From: Candidatus Lucifugimonas marina
GTDB lineage: Bacteria > Chloroflexota > Dehalococcoidia > Lucifugimonadales > Lucifugimonadaceae
Length of the DNA stretch: 64,000 bases
Direction: 5' to 3'
Assembly (NCBI GenBank): GCA_029593915.1
Contig: CP046147.1
Span: 372,001 to 436,000, forward strand
Shown: piece by piece, positions 33,736 through 42,559 of the stretch
How the letters are laid out: every line of letters begins with the position of its first letter
How positions within the stretch are numbered: the stretch's first letter is position 1
Notes under the pieces: model-generated
The model's input: only the letters and a program-made list of their open reading frames with translations
The model's database searches: none
What the model was told of the DNA's origin: nothing
Made by a program: the position numbers and the translations under genes

Positions 33736-35232
33736 TTGCTTGATCTACTGATTAAGAACGCACGTGTGATCGATGGTTCAGGGTCTGGCGCGTTGGTGCT
33801 GGATGTCGGTATCGAAGGCGACAAGATCGTTTCTGTTGCGCCGAACATTGAAGCCGAGTCGGCCGAAACTATCGATGCGGCTGGGCTGGTTCTCGCACCA
33901 GGGTTCATCGACGTTCATTCCCACGATGATTTCCATGTTTTGATCGAGCCTGAAGTTCGTCACAACATATTGCAGGGAATTACAACTGCAATCGTTGGAA
34001 ACTGTGGATTTGGTGCTGCGGGTTCTGAGGCTGGCAAGGTCCAGATGAAGGCGATCAATGAGCCTTCAGCCGAGTTGCCAGATTGGGCAGGATACGCCGG
34101 TTATTTGGATGAGGTAGACAAGACTTCGCCCGCGCTGAACGTCGCTGCATTGATCGGTCATCACACAGCACGTCGTGAGGCGATGGGTGGCGTAGAAGAT
34201 CGTTCACCCTCCAACACAGAACTCGACGCAATGCTGGCGAATGTTTCTGAGGGGATGGAAGCCGGCGCCGTCGGCATGTCGACAGGTTTGGTTTACGAAC
34301 CGGGGCGATACGCCTCGACCGATGAAGTTGTGGCTCTGACCAAAGTGGTAGGCAAGCATGGCGGGCTTTACGTTTCACATATGCGTGACGAAGGTGCAGG
34401 GCTTCTCGATTCTGTAAAAGAGACGCTTCACATTGGTGAAGCCGCTGGAACACCCGTCGAGGTTTCGCATCACAAATCGGTTGGTAAAGACAACTGGGGC
34501 ATGGTGGCTCGATCACTAGAAATGATCGAGGACGCCGTGGCGGATGGTCGCGATGTAACTGCTGACCAGTATCCGTATACAGCCCGAAGCACGATGCTGT
34601 TTGCTCTTGTTCAAAACGGCACATTCAATTCGACACCGGCTGGAGCGATGGGCAAATCGTCGCCTGATGAAGTGCTGCTGTGTTCGGTTCCGGGTCAGAG
34701 TGATTTTGAAGGTCGCACACTACAGAGCTTCGTCGAAGAATTCGATCTGCCTGGAGAGGAAGCCGCCAACAAGCTGCTTCGTGACTATTCTGGCGACATT
34801 CTGGTGGCTGCGTTTGGAATGGACGAAGGTGATGTGCGAATGGTCATGGCGCATTCATCGACCATGATTGGCACTGATGGGTTGGATCGCGGTTCAAAGC
34901 CACATCCCAGAGCGTGGGGCACTTACCCGAGAGTTCTCGGCAAGTACGTTCGAGAGGAAGGTGTCATCTCTCTTGAAAACGCAATCTACAAGATGACTCA
35001 CATGCCTGCTAAAAAATTCGGAATCGCTAACCGTGGTCTGGTCAAAGAGGGCTACTACGCCGATTTGGTGTTGTTCGATCCTGACACCGTTATTGACCAG
35101 GCGACATACGAAAATTCACGAATCGGTCCAAAGGGAATGCCGCACGTAATTGTGAACGGTGTATTTGCTGTTCGAGACGGTGAACATGCCGGGTCACGTT
35201 CAGGTAGGGCCATTCGTCGGGGGCAGAATTAG
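33736..35232 (+). CDS. N-acyl-D-amino-acid deacylase family amidohydrolase
   Basis: A 498-residue amidohydrolase of the D-aminoacylase/dihydroorotase branch. The metal site is APGFIDVHSHDDFHVL, then the VGNCGFG Cys-containing strand, HMRDEG, VSHHKSVGKDNWG with two His, and an AWGTYPRVLGKYVREEG segment typical of D-aminoacylases. The end is RGLVKEGYYADLVLFDPDT. It releases D-amino acids from N-acyl forms; related enzymes act on other N-acyl or carbamoyl compounds. The start is TTG 33736 after an AGAGAGAAG tract. Confidence 0.9.
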   Translation: MLDLLIKNARVIDGSGSGALVLDVGIEGDKIVSVAPNIEAESAETIDAAGLVLAPGFIDVHSHDDFHVLIEPEVRHNILQGITTAIVGNCGFGAAGSEAGKVQMKAINEPSAELPDWAGYAGYLDEVDKTSPALNVAALIGHHTARREAMGGVEDRSPSNTELDAMLANVSEGMEAGAVGMSTGLVYEPGRYASTDEVVALTKVVGKHGGLYVSHMRDEGAGLLDSVKETLHIGEAAGTPVEVSHHKSVGKDNWGMVARSLEMIEDAVADGRDVTADQYPYTARSTMLFALVQNGTFNSTPAGAMGKSSPDEVLLCSVPGQSDFEGRTLQSFVEEFDLPGEEAANKLLRDYSGDILVAAFGMDEGDVRMVMAHSSTMIGTDGLDRGSKPHPRAWGTYPRVLGKYVREEGVISLENAIYKMTHMPAKKFGIANRGLVKEGYYADLVLFDPDTVIDQATYENSRIGPKGMPHVIVNGVFAVRDGEHAGSRSGRAIRRGQN

Positions 35233-35327
35233 GTAATTCGTCTGAAATTGGGAGTAGACTGCGCCCGAATATCAGCATTCACAGTTGTTGAAGACAAGTG
35301 AGTGCATCAGATCGCTAAGGAATTCAC

Positions 35328-36515
35328 GTGCCAGAAATAATCGAATCGGTAACGGTTACGCCGATACCGTCGAGCTACCAAAAAGAGCTCGGAAAGAACG
35401 CATACATCGATAACGCAGGAACTCAGCGGCTCGAATGGGTCGTGCGTGCGAGAAGCTCAAGCGGTGCCGAGGGTATCTCTATTGCCAATCGCATGATGCG
35501 GGAAGGCACTGTCGAAAGCATGCTGGCGCACATCAAAGGCGCACTGCTGGGACGTGAAGTCGATCAGCTTCTTGAGATCACAGACGGAGTAGTTACTGGC
35601 GCAGGTCCGGGAATGGATCGCTGGTACAGGCGCAACGGTTGGATGACCATTTTGGCGTTCGATCTGGTTGGGAAGGTTCGTGGAGTTTCGGCGATCGATC
35701 TACTCGGTGGCAAGAAACACGATTCGATTCCTGCCTACGACACCACTCTCTATTTCCAAGATTTTCTGAATCCTGAACGCGGTGCACTTCAAATTGGCGA
35801 CGAAGCGGCGCAAGCTGTTGCTGACGGTTGGCGAGCGATCAAGATCAAGCTGGGTCGAGGTGGTCGCTGGATGCTGCCGGAAGCGGGAATGCGGCGCGAT
35901 ATAGAGGTCGTGCTCGGTGCTCGTGAAGCCGTTGGTCCTGACGTAAAGATCTACGTCGATGCCAACTTTGGTTACGACGGGCACTTGGATCTTCTTGATG
36001 AACTGATCAAGGAAGTCACGCCAGCCGATATTTTCTGGTTCGAAGAGATGATTACGCACGACGTCGACGGCTATAAAGCCATGCGTGAATCGCTGGCAAA
36101 ACATGGATCGAACGCATTGCTAACGTGTGGCGAAGTCGATCGCAACCCAATTTCCGAAGTGTTCCAGGATTTGATCGATGACGGACTTATCGACGGATAC
36201 CAGCCCGACATCGTTGGTCACGGATATCTCGGTTGGATGGAGATTGAACGACAGCTAAAGGGCACAGGCGTTCGAACAATTCCGCATAACTTCGGGAACG
36301 GAACATTTGGCAGCTACGCCAGTATCTCGTTCGGGGCTGCGTCGGAAACCTACGTTTCGCTTGAAGACGAACGAAACCTTGCGCACTACCTCACTCCGCT
36401 CCCCGAGTTTACGAACGGCGCATATGCACTGCCGACAGGTCCAGGACTGGGAGTTGACATCGACGAGGCCGGTTACGCCCCGCATGCCAAGCATGAGAAC
36501 AGGATGGAGGCGTAA
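35328..36515 (+). CDS. Enolase-superfamily enzyme with KxK motif (muconate/mandelate racemase type)
   Basis: A 395-residue enzyme. The barrel carries the catalytic Lys pair in RAIKIKLGRGG, then metal ligands Asp in YVDANFGY, Glu in WFEEMI and Glu in CGEVDR, and a His in IPHNFGNG. This pattern (KxK, D, E, E, H) is that of the mandelate racemase subgroup. Substrate unknown. The GTG start has AAGGA upstream. It lies 2 bases before its closest paralogue in the window and opens a rightward group of three genes. Confidence 0.9.
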   Translation: MPEIIESVTVTPIPSSYQKELGKNAYIDNAGTQRLEWVVRARSSSGAEGISIANRMMREGTVESMLAHIKGALLGREVDQLLEITDGVVTGAGPGMDRWYRRNGWMTILAFDLVGKVRGVSAIDLLGGKKHDSIPAYDTTLYFQDFLNPERGALQIGDEAAQAVADGWRAIKIKLGRGGRWMLPEAGMRRDIEVVLGAREAVGPDVKIYVDANFGYDGHLDLLDELIKEVTPADIFWFEEMITHDVDGYKAMRESLAKHGSNALLTCGEVDRNPISEVFQDLIDDGLIDGYQPDIVGHGYLGWMEIERQLKGTGVRTIPHNFGNGTFGSYASISFGAASETYVSLEDERNLAHYLTPLPEFTNGAYALPTGPGLGVDIDEAGYAPHAKHENRMEA

Positions 36516-36517
36516 AT

Positions 36518-37741
36518 ATGACTACTTCAAGCCTTTCATCGCACACCATTAACAAAATTACGATTACGCCAGTCGAAACTTACTTTGGTGCTCCGGGTAA
36601 GGGACGCATAGTTGGTCGTAACTCTAAAAGCGACAATTACGGTCACAACCAACGAGAGTGGTTGCTGCAGGTTTTCACCGACTCAGGCCTCGTTGGATTA
36701 AGCAATGCCCGACCTGCCATGAACCGTGGCGGAATTCTTGATCTATACAACGATTTTCAGGATTTGATTGGACAGAATCTTTCGAGCTTTTTCGAAGTTT
36801 CCGGTGGGCGAGTGACTGCGATTAAGCCTCGATGGTCGGATTTGATTGATCGCTACGGCTTTCTTGATGTGGCGTTGTTCGATCTGATCGGAAAAGCGCT
36901 AGGACAGCCTGCGTACAGTCTTCTTGGAGACAAAGTTCGCGACAAAGTCGAAGGCTACGATTCAAGTCTGTATTTCCAAGACCTTGTGAACCCCGCTGAA
37001 GGAGCCAACGCCGTTGCCATCGAAGCTGCTGAGGCAGTCGAAAAGGGCTGGCGGGCAATGAAGCTCAAGCTGGGGCGACCCGGTAAGTGGTTTGAGCCAA
37101 ACGCTGGTACTCGACGTGACATCGAAGTTGTTGAATCGGTTCGAGCAACGGTTGGCGACGATATAAAAATTCTTGTCGATGCCAACAATGGCTACGACGG
37201 TCGTCTTGATTTGCTTGAAGACTTCGTTCGCGGCATCAGCGATCTGAACGTCATGTGGATGGAAGAGATGATCACCGAGAACATCGCTGATTATCAGAAG
37301 CTAAAAGAATTCCGTGACAAGTACACGCCTAAGACGATGATCGTCGATGGCGAAAGTCACAAAGGGCGCCAGACTATCTACTGGCAGCTGATGGAACAGG
37401 GACTACTCGACGCAATTCAACCCGACATGCTTCACATGGGATTCTGGCAATTTCACGTGCTAGCACGCGATATTGAGGAATCGGGTGTCGATACTCTGAT
37501 TGCTCCGCACAACTACAACGCCGCCTATCTGGGGTTGCGAGCCGACATTCATTTCGGTGCAGCTACTAAACGGTTTGTAATTGCTGAAGATTCGACGCTC
37601 GATTTCGATTTGTATCAGGGCGACGAATACGCATTTGAATACGGAATGTACACAGTGCCTGAATCACCGGGGTTGGCGGTGAGTATCGATCAGGAACTTT
37701 ACGATCGTGTATATAAGCAGCACGAGACAGTTATCGAGTAA
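36518..37741 (+). CDS. Enolase-superfamily enzyme, tandem paralogue
   Basis: A 407-residue paralogue of the preceding gene, aligned throughout: RAMKLKLGRPGKW (KxK), ILVDANNGYDGRLDLLEDF, MWMEEMI, VDGESHKG and IAPHNYNAAY. All catalytic positions seen in the first copy are kept, so both should be active, perhaps on different epimers. GGAGG 7 bases before the ATG gives strong translation. The 2-base gap and shared layout show a tandem duplication followed by divergence. Confidence 0.9.
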   Translation: MTTSSLSSHTINKITITPVETYFGAPGKGRIVGRNSKSDNYGHNQREWLLQVFTDSGLVGLSNARPAMNRGGILDLYNDFQDLIGQNLSSFFEVSGGRVTAIKPRWSDLIDRYGFLDVALFDLIGKALGQPAYSLLGDKVRDKVEGYDSSLYFQDLVNPAEGANAVAIEAAEAVEKGWRAMKLKLGRPGKWFEPNAGTRRDIEVVESVRATVGDDIKILVDANNGYDGRLDLLEDFVRGISDLNVMWMEEMITENIADYQKLKEFRDKYTPKTMIVDGESHKGRQTIYWQLMEQGLLDAIQPDMLHMGFWQFHVLARDIEESGVDTLIAPHNYNAAYLGLRADIHFGAATKRFVIAEDSTLDFDLYQGDEYAFEYGMYTVPESPGLAVSIDQELYDRVYKQHETVIE

Positions 37742-37769
37742 CCAACAACTTTAGGAATTTTTTAGAGCT

Positions 37770-38801
37770 ATGAAAGTGCTGATTACCGGTATCACCGGGC
37801 GTGTAGGCGCGAATATCGCGCAGAACTTCCTCGAACGTGGGCACGACGTACGTGGAATGGTGTGGTCGGGCGATCCACAGGCCGAGAAGATGAAGGCTGT
37901 TGTAGCTGAGATTGTCGAAGGCGATTTGGCAAGTTCAGCCGATGTGAACGCTGCTGTCGATGGACAGGAAGTTATTTTGCATCTGGGCGCAGCTTTTCAG
38001 GCGGGTGGTCCGTTTACCCCAGAGCAGTATTTCGATACGAACGTCAAAGGCACTTTCAACATTCTTGAAGCTTCGAAGAACTTGGGCGATCAGCTAAAGC
38101 ACGTGCTCATCACGAGCACCGATGCCACGATGTTTAAGTACCCAGAGGGTGGAATCGCAGAACCGATTGCCGAGGATTCACTGCCGCTTTCGACTACCGA
38201 TTGGTACGGCTATTCGAAGGTTCTCTGCGAGAGCTTGCTGAATCGATACCACGCTCAGGACGGGCTACGCGGGACGATCATTCGGTTCGCCAACGTTTGG
38301 GGTGCCGGTGAGATTCTGAATTTCCGACAGTTCCACTTGAGTCACTTTTTGACCCAGTTCGAAAACCGAACTGATGACGCCGGCAAATCAACCTATGCAG
38401 AGCTTCAGGCTGAGAACGCGAAGAGCGATGGCGGTCCACGTTTGATCGTGGCTCGTGACGTCAATGGTCGACCGTGGAAGAAGCATCAGGTTGAGGTTCG
38501 TGATCTAGTTCATGCGTACGAACAGGCAGTTGGAAATTCGAACACGTTTGGAAATGTCTACCAGTTGGGATCTAAAAAGCCGTTTACGTGGGACGTTTTG
38601 ATTCCGTACATCTCGGAGAAGACTGGAATTCCGTACTCAACGGTTGATCTTCCAACGAATCCGACGTTCTACGAATACGATCTTTCGGCTGCTAATAACG
38701 ACTTCGGTTACAACCCGACATTGTCGTTGAACGACATGGTCGACGAGGCAATTCGCTACAACGCTGAAGGCGGTGGCGGAATTATTCCTACGGAGGTTTA
38801 G
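37770..38801 (+). CDS. NAD-dependent epimerase/dehydratase (extended SDR)
   Basis: A 343-residue extended SDR. TGITGRVGANIAQNF is the cofactor turn, LHLGAAFQAGG the next strand, ITSTDAT holds the active-site Ser/Thr, and YGYSK is the Tyr-x3-Lys pair. The C-terminal part binds a sugar or sugar nucleotide in relatives. It is the last gene of the group with the two KxK enolase-superfamily enzymes, so a sugar-acid or lactone dehydrogenase role is possible. Confidence 0.88.
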   Translation: MKVLITGITGRVGANIAQNFLERGHDVRGMVWSGDPQAEKMKAVVAEIVEGDLASSADVNAAVDGQEVILHLGAAFQAGGPFTPEQYFDTNVKGTFNILEASKNLGDQLKHVLITSTDATMFKYPEGGIAEPIAEDSLPLSTTDWYGYSKVLCESLLNRYHAQDGLRGTIIRFANVWGAGEILNFRQFHLSHFLTQFENRTDDAGKSTYAELQAENAKSDGGPRLIVARDVNGRPWKKHQVEVRDLVHAYEQAVGNSNTFGNVYQLGSKKPFTWDVLIPYISEKTGIPYSTVDLPTNPTFYEYDLSAANNDFGYNPTLSLNDMVDEAIRYNAEGGGGIIPTEV

Positions 38802-38861
38802 TGTTGCAGAGAGATAGGATCAAGTCTTGTCTCTCGAATGTGCCTAGTAGCCGACGATAAG

Positions 38862-39083
38862 TTCCCTCGTCCTGACCGAAGCAAAGCGGAGCGGAAGGAT
38901 CTTAGTCTTGTGATGGCAATCTCGATTCGGGCGGTTGCTTGTCGCCCTTCGACCTTTCGACTGAGCTCAGGACAGGCGGAGCTCAGGATGGCACTTGGGG
39001 TTGTGGCTGGTTCGGTAGGGTGTGACTGTTGCCAAGCCGCCCTTCACCGCCGAAGGTCTCTCCGCGTTGGTCGAGAAGAGGGA
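38862..39083. repeat. Composite interspersed repeat region
   Basis: This gap of about 300 bases after the epimerase gene holds three repeat segments. GACCGAAGCAAAGCGGAGCG (38873-38892) matches the arm of the element at 49.6 kb. GTCGCCCTTCGACC...GAGCTCAGGATGGCAC (38941-38993) has an inner duplication of GAGCTCAGGA. CACCGCCGAAGGTCTCTCC...GGTCGAGAAGAGGG (39046-39083) recurs at 42437-42482. The order of the last two is the same at both sites, so they are probably the two ends of one element of about 150 bp. No gene is seen. Confidence 0.6.
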
Positions 39084-39100
39084 GTGATACGAGCGAGAAA

Positions 39101-39640
39101 CTAGGGCCTAACGCGGTTCATTGCTACGTACATGCCTACGCCGAGTCCGATGTAGGCGACGATGTTCAGGAACACACCGTTCCAGACACCTAGAAACGAC
39201 GCTACCGTGAATCCGACTACCCAAATGGCAAACATGGTGAAGGCCGCAACGATGCGGAGTCGTGCATCGAGCTTGTACTTTCCTGCTCGTCTCACGTAGT
39301 CGCCGACTGGAGAACCTGCCAACGCTATGACGAACGATGCCGCTACGTTGCCGATCATAAAACCGAGCGGTAGCACCCAAAGAACCCAAACGATGACGGC
39401 GTATGCGACACCGAATCCGACGGCACCAAGAATCGACAACAAGACCACCTGAGAGAATTCAGCAGGGGTCGAGCGGAAAATAGGCGCTTGCCCGATGCTT
39501 GCGCAGTCGGGGCATCTGGCGCCAACAGGCGACTGCACCATGCATTCGGGACAGATGAGATCGCCACATCGAGAGCAACCGAGATTAGACGGGGTCTCTG
39601 GGTGTCGAACGCATGTGGTTTGGAAGGTGTCGTTAGTCAT
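39101..39640 (-). CDS. Zinc-ribbon/B-box-like membrane protein
   Basis: A 179-residue protein with an N-terminal cysteine-rich zinc site (CVRHPETPSNLGCSRCG, LICPECM, CPDC) followed by about four membrane helices (residues 62-175). The B-box-like metal module should lie in the cytoplasm. The function is unknown; proteins of this layout are common next to membrane-lipid or rhomboid-type genes. It is last in a leftward group rny-ymdB-PHP-plsY. Confidence 0.75.
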   Translation of the reverse strand: MTNDTFQTTCVRHPETPSNLGCSRCGDLICPECMVQSPVGARCPDCASIGQAPIFRSTPAEFSQVVLLSILGAVGFGVAYAVIVWVLWVLPLGFMIGNVAASFVIALAGSPVGDYVRRAGKYKLDARLRIVAAFTMFAIWVVGFTVASFLGVWNGVFLNIVAYIGLGVGMYVAMNRVRP

Positions 39641-39705
39641 TGGCGAATCAGGATACCGACAAATTGTGAATATTTGCTAAGTGGTAACGGTGATTTGGAA
39701 GATCG

Positions 39706-40374
39706 CTACTGCTCGATCCACTCTTCACGATTGGAAATGTCTCGGTCGAACACCACTCGGGTCATTAGTAAGCGAGCAGAAATCGACCCTGAACGATCTC
39801 TCAGCGAATTAGATGTCATTCGTTTGATGGCGGTTGCCAAGGCAAACGCTACTGCAAACCAAACGATCTCTATTGGCAGATTCAGGAGTGCAGCCCAAAT
39901 GGGCATCATGACTACTGCTATCAGCCACCAGACCGCCGAATCTTTCCATGGAGTGAACAACACTCCAAGCGCCGGGACTGAGCCGTAGACGATCAGCAGA
40001 GGGAAGTCGAGAGCGAGGGTGGCTCCCAGTACGGTTGCCATTCCTCGTCCGCCCTGAAACTTGGCAAATATCGACCAGTTGTGACCGAGGATTGCGGCAA
40101 TAGCTACAGCGGCTTCAGTACCGACGCCTAAATCAAAATATCGACTGGAAACGAGGAACACAGGAAGTGATCCTTTCACGAAAACATCGAACACTACGAC
40201 CGGCGCTGCCCACTTGGCTCCGACTTGTGAAGTCAGGTTCGATGCGCCTACGTTTCCAGAGCCGTGTTGCCTGATATCGACCCCACCGACCCAGCGACCA
40301 ATGAGATACGAAGTTGGAATCGAACCTACGAGGTAGGCAGCGATAATTGCTGCGACAGTGGTCGAAAGGTCCAT
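39706..40374 (-). CDS. plsY: Glycerol-3-phosphate acyltransferase PlsY
   Basis: A 222-residue integral membrane enzyme that acylates glycerol-3-phosphate from acyl-phosphate, the first step of phospholipid synthesis. The three motifs are present: GSIPTSYLIGR, RQHGSGNVGASN and GHNWSIFAKFQGGRGMAT. Five or so membrane helices are evident. A polar C-terminal extension of about 35 residues exceeds the usual length. The start lies 6 bases after the PHP gene stop, so the genes are co-transcribed. Confidence 0.93.
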   Translation of the reverse strand: MDLSTTVAAIIAAYLVGSIPTSYLIGRWVGGVDIRQHGSGNVGASNLTSQVGAKWAAPVVVFDVFVKGSLPVFLVSSRYFDLGVGTEAAVAIAAILGHNWSIFAKFQGGRGMATVLGATLALDFPLLIVYGSVPALGVLFTPWKDSAVWWLIAVVMMPIWAALLNLPIEIVWFAVAFALATAIKRMTSNSLRDRSGSISARLLMTRVVFDRDISNREEWIEQ

Positions 40375-40380
40375 CGGAGG

Positions 40381-41340
40381 TTAGCCCAACCCTGCTGGCA
40401 CGCTGCCGATGTTCGATCCGTGCATTTGTTTCGCACGATCGAGAAGTTTCGCTACGGTGTCGGGTGGTGGTCCGTTGGTGCCAGGAAGAGTTTCGTTCTG
40501 TGCCCCAAGCGCGTGATAGTCGGTGCCGCCTGAGGGAACAAGATTGTGGCGAGTTGCAATATCGAGATAAGAGTCACGACGGTCGCTGGCGTATTTCTCT
40601 GCGTAGACTTCGATTCCGACGAGTCCAGCTTCGACCAGCTGTTTCACGAGGTTGTTTAGCTTGTTCACAGTGCGAGGGTGAGCAATTGCCCCGATACCGC
40701 CAGCGGCGTGAATCATTTCTAGTGCTTGAACAGGGTGCAGCTTTGGCCGAGGTACGCGTGCGATGCCTTTGTCGCCCAGAAATCGGTCGAACGCTTCTGC
40801 AACAGTTTCGACGTGTCCCGCTTCGACCATTGCGCGTGCGATGTGGGGCCGGCCAGCGGACCCTTTTGCCATTTCGACTACACGCTCCCATGAAATAGGT
40901 CGTTTGATTTCAGCAAGTTTGTCGACCATCGCCCGTGCGACCCCGACGCGTTCTTCTCGGAATTGTTCTAACTTGGTTTGCAGATTGGCGTTATCAGGAT
41001 CGATGAAATAACCAAGTAGGTGTAGCTCTGAATCGTGGTTAGCAGTACCGAGTTCGATACCCGGAATAACAGTTAAGTGATCGTGAGCTGTAGCGGCTTC
41101 GACTGCCTCGGCAACACCGTTGGTTGAGTCGTGATCAGTGACCGCAATCGTTTTTAGGGTGGTCGCCGATATCTGGTTGATCAGCTGAGTTGGGGTTAGC
41201 GTGCCATCAGATGCCGTTGTGTGCAGATGAAGATCAACTTCAACCGCCCACTCGGGTCTGACAACAGGCGTGGAAGGGTTGTATCGGCTGCCTTCGGCGT
41301 TTTGACCGCCATCTGGGATTTGACCTATGGAGTCGCTCAA
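40381..41340 (-). CDS. PHP-domain phosphoesterase
   Basis: A 319-residue metal-dependent phosphoesterase of the PHP family. VDLHLHTTASDGTLTP gives the first His pair and Asp, AVTDHDSTNG the second metal motif, and VIPGIELGT, RPHIARAM and GAIAHPRTV add others. It resembles the TrpH/YciV group, which hydrolyse nucleoside 3',5'-bisphosphate or 5' ends of short RNAs. About 30 residues precede the domain. The TTG start overlaps the ymdB stop as TTGA, so the two are coupled. Confidence 0.88.
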   Translation of the reverse strand: MSDSIGQIPDGGQNAEGSRYNPSTPVVRPEWAVEVDLHLHTTASDGTLTPTQLINQISATTLKTIAVTDHDSTNGVAEAVEAATAHDHLTVIPGIELGTANHDSELHLLGYFIDPDNANLQTKLEQFREERVGVARAMVDKLAEIKRPISWERVVEMAKGSAGRPHIARAMVEAGHVETVAEAFDRFLGDKGIARVPRPKLHPVQALEMIHAAGGIGAIAHPRTVNKLNNLVKQLVEAGLVGIEVYAEKYASDRRDSYLDIATRHNLVPSGGTDYHALGAQNETLPGTNGPPPDTVAKLLDRAKQMHGSNIGSVPAGLG

Positions 41341-42116
41341 ACTTCAATCTGCCTATCGACTCGTTTTACCGAATTGGCGAGTCCGGTCGCTGGGTCGATA
41401 TCGATCAGCACCGAGTTGAAATTGATGAGTCCGCTGCGCACAGGCTGCATGCGCTGACGACGGCTTGTCAGGAATCTATTTAGAGATCCTTCGACTTCGA
41501 CGCCCAAGATGGAATCGACAGCTCCGACCATTCCGAGATCAGTCACAAAACCTGTTCCGTCGGGAAGGACTTTGCAATCGGAAGTTGGCACGTGGGTGTG
41601 GGTTCCGACAACGGCCGCAACTCTTCCATCAAGGTGCCATGCAAGAGCGCCTTTTTCGGAGGTAGCTTCGGCGTGGAAGTCGACGACGATTGGCTTGCGC
41701 TGGCCGAACCCGCCCGCAAGGAGATCGTCGACTATGGCGAACGGCGAATCGAACTCTCCAACCCAAACCCTGCCGATGAGATTAATCACGGCGATAGGGC
41801 CTGAATCGTCGGTTGCTCCTCTGCCGGGCGAACCGAGAGGGTAGTTGAGGGGGCGTAGGACGGGCAGATACGGATCATCGAGGTGGTCGATGAATTCTCG
41901 TTTGTCCCAAACGTGGTTTCCGGTGGTGATTACGTCGGCACCGGCTTCGGTCATTTCGGCTACGGTGTCGACGGTGAGACCGATCCCGGCTGCAAGGTTT
42001 TCACCTTGAAGCGTGACGAAATCGATGCTGAGTTCTGATCTGAGATCTCGGAGCAGTTTGGTAACGGCTTTTCTTCCGCCGCTGCCAACTACATCACCGA
42101 TCATCAATACACGCAT
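41337..42116 (-). CDS. ymdB: YmdB-family metallophosphoesterase
   Basis: A 259-residue calcineurin-like phosphoesterase. LMIGDVVGSGGRKAV is the first metal motif, LQGENLAAGIGLT the second, TTGNHVWDKRE the third and VGTHTHVPTSD the His pair. YmdB homologues hydrolyse 2',3'-cyclic nucleotides and related compounds and are usually encoded just after rny, as here. A repeat-bearing gap of 443 bases separates the two genes, so they may not share a transcript. Confidence 0.93.
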   Translation of the reverse strand: MRVLMIGDVVGSGGRKAVTKLLRDLRSELSIDFVTLQGENLAAGIGLTVDTVAEMTEAGADVITTGNHVWDKREFIDHLDDPYLPVLRPLNYPLGSPGRGATDDSGPIAVINLIGRVWVGEFDSPFAIVDDLLAGGFGQRKPIVVDFHAEATSEKGALAWHLDGRVAAVVGTHTHVPTSDCKVLPDGTGFVTDLGMVGAVDSILGVEVEGSLNRFLTSRRQRMQPVRSGLINFNSVLIDIDPATGLANSVKRVDRQIEV

Positions 42117-42332
42117 GGGGTTCTTTCTAGGATTTGGTTAGGAGCGACGATCATGATGACGCTCGCCCGGGTTCATCAACTTTAACAAGCTTGTGAGGTT
42201 ACTGCTGTTAGGAGTTGGAACAATTCGATTTCCCGAGTGGCAGCCGAAGGATCTGGTGTTGCGGGATTCCCGGGCACGTTATTGCTAGCGGTGGAGTTGG
42301 TTCCTCCGACTGAGTGATGTGGGTGGTTTCTT

Positions 42333-42482
42333 GTCGTCCTTCGACGGAGCTCAGGATGACACTTTGAGTGGGGAGGGTTCTGGCTTAGATATGTCGGGTG
42401 TAGAGGGAGTTGTCGGCGATAGCCGATCGCCTGTCACCGCCGAAGGTCTCTCCACTTAGCTTTGCTTCGGTCGAGAAGAGGG
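42333..42482. repeat. Interspersed repeat element, second copy
   Basis: In the 443-base gap between rny and ymdB, GTCGTCCTTCGACGGAGC-TCAGGATGAC (42333-42360) and CACCGCCGAAGGTCTCTCC...CGGTCGAGAAGAGGG (42437-42482) repeat the segments at 38941-38993 and 39046-39083 in the same order. The middle parts differ. Neither copy codes for a protein, so it looks like a non-autonomous small element. The rest of the gap up to ymdB shows nothing I recognise. Confidence 0.6.
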
Positions 42483-42489
42483 TTAATGA

Positions 42490-42524
42490 ATGAAGCCCCG
42501 ATGAACCAATCATCGGGGCTTCAT
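42490..42524. terminator. Strong hairpin downstream of rny
   Basis: ATGAAGCCCCGATGA, loop ACCAA, TCATCGGGGCTTCAT: a perfect 15-bp stem 36 bases beyond the rny stop. The T run (ATTTTTT) lies on the plus strand, while rny is read from the minus strand, where only a weak T-poor tail follows. It may still end rny transcripts or protect their 3' ends. Confidence 0.7.
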
Positions 42525-42559
42525 ATTTTTTCGTATTCAGTTGTGCGTCAGCAAGCGCT

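Noticed and set aside
38838..39104. 88-residue frame after the epimerase gene
   Set aside because: It runs through interspersed repeat sequence and has no ribosome-binding site.
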